This document shows positions 7,744 to 15,595 of a stretch of DNA of 40,368 nt, in pieces. Every line of letters starts with the position of its first letter. Position 1 is the first letter of the stretch. The notes below the pieces were generated by a model. That model did no database searches, was not told the DNA's origin, and saw only the letters and a program-made list of their open reading frames with translations. Position numbers and translations under genes: made by a program. This DNA is from Klenkia soli (GTDB taxonomy: Bacteria > Actinomycetota > Actinomycetes > Mycobacteriales > Geodermatophilaceae), in NCBI RefSeq assembly GCF_900103975.1, contig NZ_FNIR01000021.1:1-40368 (forward strand). The letters run 5' to 3'.

Positions 7744-9597
7744 CTACAGGACGTCGAACTCGTTGAACGCCGCTCCGCCGGAGAGGGTCGCGTAGCCCGG
7801 GCCGCGGTCGAAGAACGGCTCCTCGCCGGTGCGGGCGGACCGCATCTCGTCGCGCAGCGCCGTGGTCGCCGCATCGTCGGCCGTGCCGTCGTCCGCGACC
7901 ACCACGCCGTAGTCGCGGCGGGCACCCTCGACGCTCACCTTGAGCCAGGCGATGTCGCGCAGCACCTCCTCGACCGGGCGGTCCAGCGGGTCGCCCCAGC
8001 CACCGCCGCCGGTCGTCCGCACCCGGACGACGGTGCCGGCCGTGAGCGGCTCGGCGTCGGCCAGCGCGTCGACCTCGTGCTCGTCGGGGCCGCCCGGGTC
8101 GACGGTGATCTGGAACGGCCGGCCGGCCTTGCCGCCCTTGACGCCCCAGCAGGCCAGGATCGAGCGGTCGGCGATGGACATGAAGTGCGCGTCGCGGAGC
8201 ACCCGGATGTGCTTCTCGTACCCGCAGCCACCGCGGTACCGACCCGGCCCGCCGGAGTCCAGCGCCAGACCCAGGGCCTCGATGCGCAGCGGGAAGCGGC
8301 CCTCGGTGAACTCCGTGGGCAGGTTCCGCGAGTCGGGGACGACGTGGATGGTGTCCTCGCCGTCGGCGTAGTACCGCCCGCCCGAGCCGCCGCCGAGCAC
8401 CTCCCGCATGAGGTAGGACTCGCCGTCGGCGTCCGTGCCGTAGACCCCGGTGTACCGGATCGTCTCCTGGTCGGCGGGCATGCGGCCGCCGGTGGCCTTG
8501 GCCAGCACCCCGGCCAGCACGCCCAGCAGCCGCAGGATCACGAACGTGCGGGCGTTGGTCGGCGCGGGGAACACCGGGGTGAGCAGCGTGCCCTTCTCGG
8601 GGAAGCGCATCTCGATCAGCGGCACGACGCCCTCGTTGACGTCGAGCTCGGCCATGCGCTCCGGGGTGGCCGCGAGGTTGCGCAGCACCGGGGCCAGCCA
8701 CTTCTTCAGGAAGTTGCCGTCGGAGTAGTCGCCGCAGTGGTTGATCGGGCCCTTGGCCTGCGGCCCGGTGCCGGTGAAGTCGATGACCAGCGGCACGTCG
8801 GCGGTGGAGTCCATGGTCAGCGTGATGCGCTGGCGGTGGAGCATCGGCTCGTCGACGCCGTCGTGCTCGGCGTAGTCCTCCCAGACGTAGGTGCCGTCGG
8901 GGATCTGGCTGAGGATCTCGGTGCGGTAGACCTCGGTCGAGTTGGCCAGGATCGCGTCGAAGCACGCCTCGACGGCCGCGACGCCGTAGCGCTCGAACAG
9001 CTCGCCCAGGCGGCGGGCGCCGGCCAGGCAGGCCGAGCACTCGGCGTCCAGGTCGGCGGCCAGCGAGTCGGGCATGCGCGAGTTGCGGGTCATGATCTTC
9101 AGCGCCGACTCGTTGGGCACGCCGCGGTCCCACAGCTTGATCGGGGGGACCATCAGGCCCTCCTCGAACATCGACGTCGCCGCCGAGGGCATGGACCCGG
9201 GGACGGCGCCGCCGATGTCGTCGTGGTGGCCGAACGCCTGGATGAACGCGACGACCGCGCCCTCGGCGAAGACCGGCACCGTGACGCAGAGGTCGGGCAG
9301 GTGGCCGATGCCGCCCTCGGACAGGTAGACGTCGTTGTGGAAGAAGACGTCGCCGACGTTCATCTGCTCGATCGGGTAGTCGCGCACCACCGGCTGCACC
9401 AGCGCCGAGTACGACCGGCCGGTGAGCTTGCGCAGCTGCCGGTCGTGGATGCCGGCCCGGAAGTCGTGCGCGTCGCGGATCATCGGGGAGCGCGAGGTGC
9501 GCCCGATCGCGGTCTCGACCTCCATCTCGATCGCGGCCAGGGTGCCGGCCACGATCTCGACGAGCACCGGGTCTGCAGCGGTCTGCGAGGTCGTCAC
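7744..9597 (-). CDS. hyuB: Hydantoinase B / oxoprolinase family, beta subunit
   Basis: A 617-residue HyuB-type subunit. It pairs with HyuA in ATP-dependent amide-bond hydrolases (N-methylhydantoinase, 5-oxoprolinase) or, in relatives, acetone/acetophenone carboxylases. Recognisable segments include MIRDAHDFRAGIHD, GDVFFHNDVYLSEGGIGHLP, PINHCGDYSDGNF, SGGPGRYRGGCGYE and TTGGGGWGDPLDRP near the C-terminus. Length fits the family. GTG 9597 overlaps the hyuA stop by 4 nt (GTGA), so the two are translationally coupled. The substrate cannot be read from sequence. A shared operator motif upstream of hyuA ties the pair to the permease/molybdenum-hydroxylase, fdrA and carbamate kinase units, so a cyclic ureide or amide is plausible. 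Confidence 0.85.
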   Translation of the reverse strand: MTTSQTAADPVLVEIVAGTLAAIEMEVETAIGRTSRSPMIRDAHDFRAGIHDRQLRKLTGRSYSALVQPVVRDYPIEQMNVGDVFFHNDVYLSEGGIGHLPDLCVTVPVFAEGAVVAFIQAFGHHDDIGGAVPGSMPSAATSMFEEGLMVPPIKLWDRGVPNESALKIMTRNSRMPDSLAADLDAECSACLAGARRLGELFERYGVAAVEACFDAILANSTEVYRTEILSQIPDGTYVWEDYAEHDGVDEPMLHRQRITLTMDSTADVPLVIDFTGTGPQAKGPINHCGDYSDGNFLKKWLAPVLRNLAATPERMAELDVNEGVVPLIEMRFPEKGTLLTPVFPAPTNARTFVILRLLGVLAGVLAKATGGRMPADQETIRYTGVYGTDADGESYLMREVLGGGSGGRYYADGEDTIHVVPDSRNLPTEFTEGRFPLRIEALGLALDSGGPGRYRGGCGYEKHIRVLRDAHFMSIADRSILACWGVKGGKAGRPFQITVDPGGPDEHEVDALADAEPLTAGTVVRVRTTGGGGWGDPLDRPVEEVLRDIAWLKVSVEGARRDYGVVVADDGTADDAATTALRDEMRSARTGEEPFFDRGPGYATLSGGAAFNEFDVL

Positions 9598-11669
9598 AGC
9601 GAGGTCTCCTTGGTGAGCAGCAGGTTGGCGTAGCTGTCGACGGTGGCGGTGAAGCCGGGGTGCACCGGGACCGTGGAGCCGAACTCCTCGACGATCGCCG
9701 GGCCGACGACGACGTCGCCGGGCTGCAGCTGCGTGCGGGCGTAGAGCGGGGTCTCGGTCCACTCGTCGAAGAACACCTGCCGGGTGCCGGTGACGGCGTC
9801 CTGCGCCGAGCCCTCGGTGCGGTCGGGCCGGGCCACCAGGTCCGGCCGGCGGATCGGGCCGATGCCGCTGACCCGCAGGTTCACCCACTCGACCGCCTGG
9901 CGCGGGTCGGCGCGGAAGTCGTAGCCGTAGAGCTGGTGGTGCGCGGCGTGGAACGCCTCGGCCACGGCGGCCAGTGCGGCGTCGTCGAGCTCGCCGTCCC
10001 CCACGGGCACCCGGACCTCGAAGGCCTGGCCGACGTAGCGCAGGTCCGCCGTCCGCTGCATGCGCTGGTCGGTCCGGGCGAAGCCCTCGCCGTCCAGGGC
10101 CGTGGCGGCACGGGCCTCGAGCTCGGCGTAGGCGGCGGCCACGGCGTCGGCGTCCAGGGCGGTGTGCTTGGCGATCATCGTCTGCACGTAGTCGTTGCGG
10201 ACGTCGACCGTGAGCAGCCCGAACGCCGAGACGTTGCCCGGGTTCGGCGGCACCAGGGTGCGGGGGAGGCCGAGGATGTCCATGAGCCGGCAGGCCAGCA
10301 GCGAGCCCGAGCCGCCGAAGGTGGTCAGCGTGAAGTCGCGGACGTCCAGGCCGCGGGCGACGGTGACCTGGCGCAGCGCGTTGGCCTGGTTCCAGGCCGA
10401 GATCTCCAGGATGCCGGTGGCCGTCTTCTCCATCGCCAGGCCGAGCTTGCCGCCGAGGGTCTCGAGCCCGCCGGTGGCCGCCTCGACCGACAGCGGGATC
10501 TCACCGCCCAGCAGGTGCGGGGGGATGCGGCCGAGGACGACGTGCGCGTCGGTGACGGTGGGCTCGGGGCCCCGGCTGGGGTAGCACATCGGGCCGGGGT
10601 CGGCGCCCGCGCTCTTCGGGCCCACCTTGAGGGTGCCCTCGGGGGCGATCCAGGCGATGGAGCCGCCGCCGGCGCCCACGGTGACGACGTCGATCATCGG
10701 GATCTTGGACGGGTAGTCGCCGACCGTGCCCTCGGTGGTGAGCGCGGGCTCGCCGCCGATGACCACGGTGACGTCGGTCGAGGTGCCCCCGCCGTCGCAG
10801 GTGAGGATCCGGTCGAACCCGGCGGTGCCGGCGATCAGCGCGGCGCCCAGGGCGCCGGCGGCCGGGCCGGAGAGCATCGTGGTGATCGGCTGGTGCACGA
10901 CCTCCTCGGCGCTCAGCACGCCGCCGTTGCTCTTCATCACGTAGAAGGGCACCGCGGGGGCGAGCTCGTCGAGCCGGGCCCGGATGTTGGTGACGTAGGC
11001 GCCGACCTTGGGCTTCACGGCGGCGTCGACCAGCGTGGTCACCGACCGCTCGTACTCCCGGTACTCGCGCAGCACGCCCGAGCTGATCGACACGACGCAG
11101 TCGGGATGTTCCACGTGGAGCACCTCGAGCATGGCCTGCTCGTGCGCGTCGTTGCTGTAGGCGTGCAGGAAGCAGACGCCGACCGTGGTGATGCCGGCGT
11201 CCTTGAAGAACCGGGCGGCGGCGACGGCCTGGTCGCGGTCGAAGGGGCGCACCTCGGCACCGGTGTGGTCCAGGCGCCCGCCGACGGTCTTCACCAGGTC
11301 GGCCGGCACGATGCGCGGCGGCTTGACCCAGAAGTAGCTGTTGCCGTAGCCGTCGGGCACCGACTGCCGGGCGATCTCCAGCACCGATGCGTAGCCCTCG
11401 GTGGTGATGAAGCCGATCCGGTCGAGCTTGCCCTCGAGCAGCTGGTTGGTGGCCACCGTCGTGCCGTGGCTGACCGCGGTGATCGCCTCGCCGGTCAGGC
11501 CCATCAGGTCCAGGACCTTCTGCACCCCGGCCAGGAACCCGTCGGCCGGGTTGCCCGGCGTGGACGGCGTCTTCGTGGTCGTCGTGGCGCCGGACTCCTC
11601 GTCGACGGCGACCACGTCGGTGAACGTGCCGCCGGTGTCGATGCCGATGCGTACCCGCCTGCTCGTCAT
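9594..11669 (-). CDS. hyuA: Hydantoinase/oxoprolinase family, alpha subunit (ATP-binding)
   Basis: A 691-residue HyuA-type subunit. The N-terminus RRVRIGIDTGGTFTDVV holds the DTGGTFTD phosphate-binding motif. SHGTTVATNQLLEGK, MLSGPAAGALGA, CDGGGTSTDVTVV and VGAGGGSIAW are the other family signatures of this actin-fold ATPase. It activates a cyclic amide/ureide with ATP for opening by the HyuA/HyuB complex. ATG 11669 has no ribosome-binding site. Instead TAAGGT ends 7 nt before it, suggesting a leaderless mRNA. The 19-bp motif shared with three other units overlaps that -10. The gene diverges from the AurF-like oxygenase across 190 bp. Confidence 0.9.
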   Translation of the reverse strand: MTSRRVRIGIDTGGTFTDVVAVDEESGATTTTKTPSTPGNPADGFLAGVQKVLDLMGLTGEAITAVSHGTTVATNQLLEGKLDRIGFITTEGYASVLEIARQSVPDGYGNSYFWVKPPRIVPADLVKTVGGRLDHTGAEVRPFDRDQAVAAARFFKDAGITTVGVCFLHAYSNDAHEQAMLEVLHVEHPDCVVSISSGVLREYREYERSVTTLVDAAVKPKVGAYVTNIRARLDELAPAVPFYVMKSNGGVLSAEEVVHQPITTMLSGPAAGALGAALIAGTAGFDRILTCDGGGTSTDVTVVIGGEPALTTEGTVGDYPSKIPMIDVVTVGAGGGSIAWIAPEGTLKVGPKSAGADPGPMCYPSRGPEPTVTDAHVVLGRIPPHLLGGEIPLSVEAATGGLETLGGKLGLAMEKTATGILEISAWNQANALRQVTVARGLDVRDFTLTTFGGSGSLLACRLMDILGLPRTLVPPNPGNVSAFGLLTVDVRNDYVQTMIAKHTALDADAVAAAYAELEARAATALDGEGFARTDQRMQRTADLRYVGQAFEVRVPVGDGELDDAALAAVAEAFHAAHHQLYGYDFRADPRQAVEWVNLRVSGIGPIRRPDLVARPDRTEGSAQDAVTGTRQVFFDEWTETPLYARTQLQPGDVVVGPAIVEEFGSTVPVHPGFTATVDSYANLLLTKETSL

Positions 11670-11676
11670 GAGAAAT

Positions 11677-11698
11677 ACCTTAGCGATGAGATACCCGG
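11677..11698. promoter_or_regulatory. Shared operator motif (copy A) and leaderless -10 of hyuA
   Basis: The forward strand has TTAGCGATGAGATACCC at 11680-11696, matching the motif at 25237-25255, 25291-25309 and 35862-35880. On the minus strand TAAGGT (11682-11677) sits 7 nt before the hyuA ATG and is the likely -10. A protein bound here would cover the promoter, as expected for a repressor. Confidence 0.6.
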
Positions 11699-11743
11699 CG
11701 GGGAAGGCGTCTGCGGGAGAACATCTGCCGCGATGAGGGTTGG

Positions 11744-11828
11744 GTCACAGTCCGCCCGGGAAGGTGTGTCCCGGGGTTGCAGACATGTGACCCATCCGGC
11801 ATCCTTGTATCTGTGACCAGGTGTCACA
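11744..11828. promoter_or_regulatory. Cluster of four TGTGAC half-sites upstream of the AurF-like gene
   Basis: TGTGAC or its complement occurs at 11744-11749 (GTCACA), 11786-11791, 11812-11817 and 11823-11828 (GTCACA). The last two form TGTGAC-N5-GTCACA, a perfect 6-bp inverted repeat 32 nt before the oxygenase ATG. The arrangement suggests cooperative binding by a regulator that I cannot identify. Confidence 0.5.
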
Positions 11829-11859
11829 TGCAACTTTCGACCCACGGAGGGACGACGCC

Positions 11860-12792
11860 ATGACCAGCACGCTCCCGAGCACCGACCAGCTGACCGCGGC
11901 CTTCGGCGCGCACGAGCGCGACGGCGAGGCGGTGTCGGCCCGGCTGCTGGACTCCGCGGCCCAGCTGTCCTACGACCCGTCCACCGAGGTCGATTGGGAC
12001 GAGCCGCTGGGCGAGGGCCTGCACGGCCTCAACCCCGAGTGGAGCACGCTGTACGGCACGCCGCTCTGGGACGAGATGACCGAGGAGCAGCGGGTCACGC
12101 TGACCCGCCACGAGGTCGCCTCGATCATGAGCACCGGGATCTGGTTCGAGATGATCCTGCAGCAGATGCTGCTGCGCGAGCACTACGCCGGCGACACCAC
12201 GCGCAAGGACTTCCAGTTCGCGCTGACCGAGATCGCCGACGAGTGCCGGCACTCGATCATGTTTGCCCGGGCCTGCGAGAAGCTCGGCGCCACCGGCTAC
12301 TCGCCCAAGCGCAGCGGCATCGAGCTCGGCCGGTTCTTCAAGACCTTCGCCGGCGCCGAGCGGGCCTTCGGGGCCGCCCTGGTCGCCGAGGAGGTGCTCG
12401 ACGTCATGCAGCGCGACTGGATGCGCGGCGAGGACGTCCTGCCGATGATCCGCACCACGAGCCGCATCCACGTGGTCGAGGAGTCCCGGCACATGACCTA
12501 CGCGCGCCAGGAGATGCGCGAGTCGCTGGTGGGGGCGTCGCGGGCCCGGGTGCGCTCCTCGGCTCTGCTGATCGCGATCGTCACCTCGGTCGTGGTGACC
12601 AACCTGGTGCACCGCGACGTCTACACCGCCGCCGGGCTGGACGCCGACCGCGCCGAGCGCGAGGCGGCCGGCAACAAGCACCACCAGGCCATGATGCGCA
12701 CCAGCAGCCGGCACCTGATGGCCTTCCTCGGCGAGTGCGGCATGCTCACCGGTCCCGCGGTGGCGATCTACCGCCGCCTGCACATGATCTGA
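11860..12792 (+). CDS. AurF-like diiron oxygenase (p-aminobenzoate N-oxygenase family)
   Basis: A 310-residue, largely helical diiron protein. Two ExxH-type ligands are clear: IADECRHSIMFAR (Glu128, His131) and VVEESRHMTYARQ (Glu208, His211). Further glutamates lie in the helices before each (e.g. WFEMILQQMLLREH and AALVAEEVLDVMQ). The spacing fits AurF, which oxidises arylamines to nitroarenes, but many actinobacterial homologues have unknown substrates. ATG 11860 is chosen because GGAGGG lies 8 nt upstream; the frame runs back to 11821 without a ribosome-binding site. The ferredoxin/reductase gene begins 9 nt later and is the obvious electron supplier. A TGTGAC inverted repeat lies just upstream. 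Confidence 0.85.
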   Translation: MTSTLPSTDQLTAAFGAHERDGEAVSARLLDSAAQLSYDPSTEVDWDEPLGEGLHGLNPEWSTLYGTPLWDEMTEEQRVTLTRHEVASIMSTGIWFEMILQQMLLREHYAGDTTRKDFQFALTEIADECRHSIMFARACEKLGATGYSPKRSGIELGRFFKTFAGAERAFGAALVAEEVLDVMQRDWMRGEDVLPMIRTTSRIHVVEESRHMTYARQEMRESLVGASRARVRSSALLIAIVTSVVVTNLVHRDVYTAAGLDADRAEREAAGNKHHQAMMRTSSRHLMAFLGECGMLTGPAVAIYRRLHMI

Positions 12793-12801
12793 GGCCGAAC
12801 C

Positions 12802-14241
12802 ATGGCGTTCGCGATCACCCAGAACTGCTGCTCGGACGCCTCCTGCGTCTCGGTGTGCCCCGTCAACTGCATCCACCCGACTCCCGACGAGCCGGAGTTC
12901 GGGCACACCGAGACGCTCTTCGTCGACCCCGACACCTGCATCGACTGCGGAGCCTGCGCCGACGCCTGCCCGGTCGACGCGATCGCGCCCACCTGGGTGC
13001 TGCGCGCCGACCAGCAGGTGTACGCCCAGGTCAACGCCGACTGGTTCACCCGCCCCGACGCCCCGGCCGCCCCGGTCTGGGACGCCCCGCGCTTCCCCAC
13101 GGTCGACCTGTCGGCCATCGGCCGGCTCGAGGTCGCGATCGTCGGCACCGGCCCGGCCGCCGTCTACGCCGCGCAGTCGATCCTGCGGGCCACCGAGGCG
13201 CGGGTGACGTTCCTCGAGCGGCTGCAGACCCCCGGCGGTCTGGCCCGCTACGGCGTCGCCCCGGACCACCCAGGCACCCGCCGGGTGCTCGAGCACACCA
13301 CCGCCGTTCTCCAGCACCCCCGCGTGACCCTGCGCACCGGGGTCGAGGTCGGCCGCGACATCACCCCGGCCGAGCTGGCCCAGCGGTACGACGCCGTCCT
13401 GTACGCCACGGGTGCCGCGGGGGACAAGGCGCTGGGCGTGCCCGGTGAGGAGCTGGCCGGCAGCGTCTCGGCCCGCGAGGTCGTGAACTGGTACACCGGC
13501 CACCCCGAGGCCGCTCCGGTCGACCTGTCCCGGGTGCGGCGCGTCGTCGTCGTCGGCACGGGCAACGTCGCGCTCGACGTCGCCCGCATGCTCGCCGGCG
13601 ACGCCGGGCGGTTGGCCGGCACCCAGACCTCGCCCGCGGCCCTGGCCGCGCTGCGCACCAGCGCGCTGCGCGAGGTCGTGGTCGTCGGTCGTCGCGGTGC
13701 GGCGGAGGCGGCCTGCAGCAGCTCCGAGCTGCGGGCGCTGACCCACCTGGCCGGCGTCCGCACCGTGCTCACCGGCAAGGCCCCGGACGACGCGGCGCCG
13801 GGCAGCAAGGCCGAGCTGTTCGCCGGGCTGGAGCGGTTCGACGACGACCTCGGCGCGGCTTCCGAGCCCGGCCGCCGCATCGTGTTCGCGTTCGGGCTGG
13901 CGGCCGAGGAGGTCGTCGGCGACGAGCGGGTCGAGGGCATCACCTTCACCGGCACCGAGGGGACGACGACCGTGCCCGCCGAGCTGGTGGTGCGCGCCAT
14001 CGGCCACCGCGGCACCGAGCTGCCCGGCCTGCCCTTCGACGACGAGGCCGGCCGGGTGCCGCACGAGGCCGGCCGCGTGGTCGGCGCGCCCACCGGCACC
14101 TACGTGGTCGGCTGGGCCAAGCGCGGCCCGTCGGGCGGCATCGGCGCCAACCGCTCGGACGCCGAGGAGACGGTGGGCTCCCTGCTCGCCGACGCCGCCG
14201 CCGGACTCATCGGTCGCACCGCCCGGGCCCGACGCCGCTGA
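12802..14241 (+). CDS. fprB: Ferredoxin-NADP+ reductase with fused N-terminal ferredoxin (FprB-like)
   Basis: A 479-residue fusion. Residues 1-65 are a bacterial ferredoxin domain with two cysteine clusters (CCSDASCVSVCPVNC and CIDCGACADACPVDA), probably a 7Fe or 8Fe ferredoxin. From about 108, VEVAIVGTGPAAVYAAQSIL-type sequence gives the FAD-binding Rossmann motif. VVVVGTGNVALDVARML binds NADPH, and GWAKRGPSGGIGANRSDA is the C-terminal signature of the adrenodoxin-reductase-like FprA/FprB group. It passes electrons from NADPH through FAD to the iron-sulfur clusters, in this context most likely to the preceding diiron oxygenase. ATG 12802 lies 9 nt after that gene, so the two form one operon. 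Confidence 0.9.
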   Translation: MAFAITQNCCSDASCVSVCPVNCIHPTPDEPEFGHTETLFVDPDTCIDCGACADACPVDAIAPTWVLRADQQVYAQVNADWFTRPDAPAAPVWDAPRFPTVDLSAIGRLEVAIVGTGPAAVYAAQSILRATEARVTFLERLQTPGGLARYGVAPDHPGTRRVLEHTTAVLQHPRVTLRTGVEVGRDITPAELAQRYDAVLYATGAAGDKALGVPGEELAGSVSAREVVNWYTGHPEAAPVDLSRVRRVVVVGTGNVALDVARMLAGDAGRLAGTQTSPAALAALRTSALREVVVVGRRGAAEAACSSSELRALTHLAGVRTVLTGKAPDDAAPGSKAELFAGLERFDDDLGAASEPGRRIVFAFGLAAEEVVGDERVEGITFTGTEGTTTVPAELVVRAIGHRGTELPGLPFDDEAGRVPHEAGRVVGAPTGTYVVGWAKRGPSGGIGANRSDAEETVGSLLADAAAGLIGRTARARRR

Positions 14242-14343
14242 CCCGCTGAGCGGCCAGGGCGTTGGCCTCTGGTCACCGGGGTGTGATCGTGGTCTCCTCC
14301 GGGCGCGGCCCGTCTGGACCGCTCGGACGAGGAGGTCTGGCGG

Positions 14344-15480
14344 ATGGACGTCACCGGGAACTGCGACGCGCGCTTCGAGGGTGTGCGCACGGCACTGGCG
14401 CAGCAGCTGGAGTCGGGCGAGGAGCTGGGCGCGGCGATCGCCGTCGACCTGGACGGCGAACGCGTCGTCGACCTGCACGGCGGCTGGCGCGACGAGGGCA
14501 GGACGACGCCGTGGACGGCGGACACGCTGGTCAACGTCTGGTCCTGCACCAAGACCGTGACCAGCCTGGCCGCCCTGCTCTGCGTCGAGCGCGGCCTGCT
14601 CGACGTCTACGCCCCGGTCGCCGAGTACTGGCCGGAGTTCGCGCAGAACGGCAAGGCCGGTGTCGAGGTGCGCCACCTGATGTCGCACACGTCCGGCGTC
14701 TCCGGGCTCGACCAGCCGGCCGTGGTCGCCGACCTCTACGACACCGCGACCGCCGCCGAACGGTTCGCCGCACAGGCGCCGTGGTGGGAGCCGGGCACCG
14801 CCTCGGGCTACCACGCGCTCAACCAGGGCCACCTGGTCGGCGAGGTGATCCGCCGGGTGACCGGGCGGACGCTCACCGAGTTCGTCGCCGAGGAGCTGGC
14901 CGGCCCGCTGGGCGCCGACCTGCAGATCGGGGCGCGCGAGGAGGACTGGCACCGGATCGCCCCCGTCGTCCCGCCGCCCCCGCTGCCCTTCGACCTCGCC
15001 GCGATGGACCCGGCGAGCCCCGTCGTCCGCACCTTCACCGGTCCGGTGGCCGACGCCGACGACGCGAACACCCCGGGCTGGCGCCGGGCCGAGATCGGCG
15101 CGGCCAACGGGCACGCCACGGCGGCCGGCCTGCTCACGGTGCTGCGCACGATCAGCCTGGGCGGTGAGGTCGACGGCCACCGCCTGCTGTCGGACAAGAC
15201 CATCGACCTCGTCTTCGACCAGCAGAGCGACGGCGTCGACCTGGTGCTGGGTGTGCCGCTGCGGTTCGGCATCGGCTACGGGCTGCCGGTGCCCGAGACC
15301 CTGCCGTGGATCCCGGAGGGCCGGGTCTGCTTCTGGGGTGGCTGGGGTGGCTCGCTGATCCTCATGGACCTCGACCGCCGGCTGACCATCAGCTACGTGA
15401 TGAACAGGATGGGCCCCGGCATCATCGGCTCGGAGCGCTCGGCCGCGTACGCCCAGGCCGTCTACGCCGCCCTGGGCTGA
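14344..15480 (+). CDS. Serine hydrolase, beta-lactamase/EstB-like family
   Basis: A 378-residue class-C beta-lactamase-fold esterase. SCTK (Ser67-Lys70) supplies the nucleophile and general base, and YHALNQGHLVGEVI contains the tyrosine motif. FWGGWGGSLILMD occupies the position of the third (KTG-like) motif, and MSHTSGV is a family hallmark. It has no signal peptide and is probably cytoplasmic. Such proteins are usually carboxylesterases or amidases rather than antibiotic-resistance enzymes. ATG 14344 follows GAGGAGG. It starts 102 bp after fprB on the same strand and may be read with it. Confidence 0.85.
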   Translation: MDVTGNCDARFEGVRTALAQQLESGEELGAAIAVDLDGERVVDLHGGWRDEGRTTPWTADTLVNVWSCTKTVTSLAALLCVERGLLDVYAPVAEYWPEFAQNGKAGVEVRHLMSHTSGVSGLDQPAVVADLYDTATAAERFAAQAPWWEPGTASGYHALNQGHLVGEVIRRVTGRTLTEFVAEELAGPLGADLQIGAREEDWHRIAPVVPPPPLPFDLAAMDPASPVVRTFTGPVADADDANTPGWRRAEIGAANGHATAAGLLTVLRTISLGGEVDGHRLLSDKTIDLVFDQQSDGVDLVLGVPLRFGIGYGLPVPETLPWIPEGRVCFWGGWGGSLILMDLDRRLTISYVMNRMGPGIIGSERSAAYAQAVYAALG

Positions 15481-15489
15481 CCCTTCCCG

Positions 15490-15581
15490 GGCGTGGATCA
15501 GCTGGGTTGATCCAACTCCGTCCTGGCTCACCGATGTCGGGGAGCCAGGACGGATCCTGGTGAACCCAGCTGATCCACGCC
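15490..15581. terminator. Nested long inverted repeat, probable bidirectional terminator or palindromic element
   Basis: Two concentric perfect inverted repeats. The outer arms (15490-15508 and 15563-15581, 19 bp, containing GTGGATCAGCTGGGTT) enclose inner arms (15517-15529 and 15542-15554, 13 bp, TCCGTCCTGGCTC). The apical loop is 12 nt. The element fills the gap between the convergent hydrolase and SDR genes. It is far larger than a usual terminator and may be a dispersed palindromic repeat. Confidence 0.7.
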
Positions 15582-15595
15582 GGGCGCAGGCCGGG

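Noticed and set aside
11812-11828. CRP/Cmr binding site
   Set aside because: TGTGA and TCACA are 7 nt apart here, not 6, so the two half-sites are off register for a CRP dimer.
14344-15480. Antibiotic-resistance beta-lactamase
   Set aside because: It has no signal peptide and matches cytoplasmic EstB-like esterases; no resistance context.
11824-15531. Very long open frame on the minus strand opposite the AurF, FprB and serine hydrolase genes
   Set aside because: It is an antisense by-product of high GC content. The protein is Gly/Arg/Asp/His low-complexity, while the plus-strand genes have clear families and ribosome-binding sites.
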